From positions 16,037-22,733 of the forward strand of contig JABUUJ010000050.1 of the NCBI GenBank assembly GCA_021443235.1: 6,697 bases of DNA. Reading direction: 5' to 3'. This stretch comes from Muribaculaceae bacterium (GTDB lineage: Bacteria > Bacteroidota > Bacteroidia > Bacteroidales > Muribaculaceae). This document shows positions 6,123 to 6,697 of this stretch, piece after piece. Position numbers and translations under genes: made by a program. The notes beneath the pieces are model-generated. The model was given only the letters and a program-made list of their open reading frames with translations, did not search any database and was not told the DNA's origin. The first letter of the stretch is position 1. Every line of letters begins with the position of its first letter.

Positions 6123-6697
6123 ATGTTTAAAATAGCGAAGGACATATTCGGTAGTAAGGTTTATAAAAATGCCAGTTGGCTTATTATGGGAAGTATGGCC
6201 AATAAAATTGTTGCGTTTATTGTAGGCGTTTGGACTGCAAGGCATCTTGGACCAAGCAACTTTGGAATAATAAATTATGCATTAGCCTACACTGCTTTCT
6301 TTTTCTCCCTGTGCACACTTGGTATCAATTCGGTGATTATAAAAGAGTTTATAGATGTTCCCGATGAAGAAGGAGAAACTTTAGGCACAACAATAGTGCT
6401 TCAAGTGTTATCAAGCGTCATGTCTGTTTTTATGATAACAGGCATTGTTTTTTTAGTAGACTTTGGAGAGACTGACACACTTGTTGTTTCTATACTTTGC
6501 AGCATTGGATTGGTTTTCCAAATGATAGATGTATTTAGATATTGGTTTCAAGCAAGGCTAATGTCAAAATATTATGCTGTAGCAGCATTAGTTGCTTACA
6601 TAGTTTCTTCACTTTACAAGGTTGTTTTAATTATCAATGGCGCCAAGGTTTATTGGTTTGCCCTCGCAACATCGGTTGATTATATTTTTTATGATTT
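6123..6697 (+). CDS. Wzx-type oligosaccharide flippase, N-terminal part (cut by window end)
   Basis: The reading frame stays open from ATG 6123 to the window end (191 codons), so only about the first 40-45% of a typical 400-480-residue flippase is present. The translation begins MFKIAKDIFGSKVYKNASWL and shows the classic start of Wzx/RfbX-like MATE-MVF proteins: a first helix at about residues 18-38, then the motif ARHLGPSNFGIINYALAY (39-56). Further hydrophobic segments lie near 52-73, 90-112, 118-137, 152-172 and from 177. WFQARLMSKYYA (141-152) is also characteristic. The family moves undecaprenyl-linked repeat units across the inner membrane. An in-frame ATG at 6102 would add seven residues (MTHRISN); neither start has a strong ribosome site, and I prefer 6123. 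It lies 60 bases after the glycosyltransferase gene and shares its low GC content, so the two probably form one transferred module. Confidence 0.88.
   Translation, partial: MFKIAKDIFGSKVYKNASWLIMGSMANKIVAFIVGVWTARHLGPSNFGIINYALAYTAFFFSLCTLGINSVIIKEFIDVPDEEGETLGTTIVLQVLSSVMSVFMITGIVFLVDFGETDTLVVSILCSIGLVFQMIDVFRYWFQARLMSKYYAVAALVAYIVSSLYKVVLIINGAKVYWFALATSVDYIFYD

Overview
The window is a stretch of a surface-polysaccharide (capsule or O-antigen-like) biosynthesis locus. All genes lie on the + strand, and both ends cut into larger structures. The organism looks like a Bacteroidales member (Prevotella, Muribaculaceae or Bacteroides relative). The start codons sit in AT-rich leaders without a clear Shine-Dalgarno sequence, the intergenic spacers consist of short AT-rich tandem units, and a WbpM/CapD-type dehydratase, a GDP-mannose dehydratase and a four-helix-bundle (IVP/S23-like) gene occur in one polysaccharide cluster. 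The genus cannot be fixed from the sequence alone.

Layout. Positions 1-122 are a non-coding leader, perhaps containing the last codons of an upstream gene. Positions 123-2027 encode a membrane-anchored UDP-GlcNAc 4,6-dehydratase of the WbpM/PglF/CapD family. The 107-bp spacer that follows contains a 14-bp duplication, a small hairpin and four tandem 8-mers. Positions 2135-3223 encode GDP-mannose 4,6-dehydratase (gmd). Positions 3303-3737 encode a four-helix-bundle protein. On both sides of it lie tracts of 8-9-bp units in opposite orientation, AATAnTTG-like before and CAAnTATT-like after, so the gene sits inside a degenerate inverted repeat. Positions 3829-4842 encode a UDP-glucose/UDP-GlcNAc 4-epimerase (galE). 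After galE come a C9 run and an abrupt drop in GC content. Positions 4917-6062 encode a GT4-type glycosyltransferase, and 6123 to the window end the N-terminal part of a Wzx-type oligosaccharide flippase.

How the genes fit together. The three GC-rich enzyme genes supply activated sugars: a UDP-4-keto-6-deoxy-HexNAc, GDP-4-keto-6-deoxymannose (precursor of fucose, rhamnose or perosamine) and UDP-Gal/UDP-GalNAc. The AT-rich part supplies assembly (glycosyltransferase) and export (flippase). This is the usual arrangement of a conserved sugar-nucleotide module joined to a variable, probably horizontally acquired, assembly module. The least explained element is the four-helix-bundle gene with its inverted octamer-tract flanks. 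It has no obvious role in sugar metabolism and may be a small dispersed or mobile unit inserted between gmd and galE.
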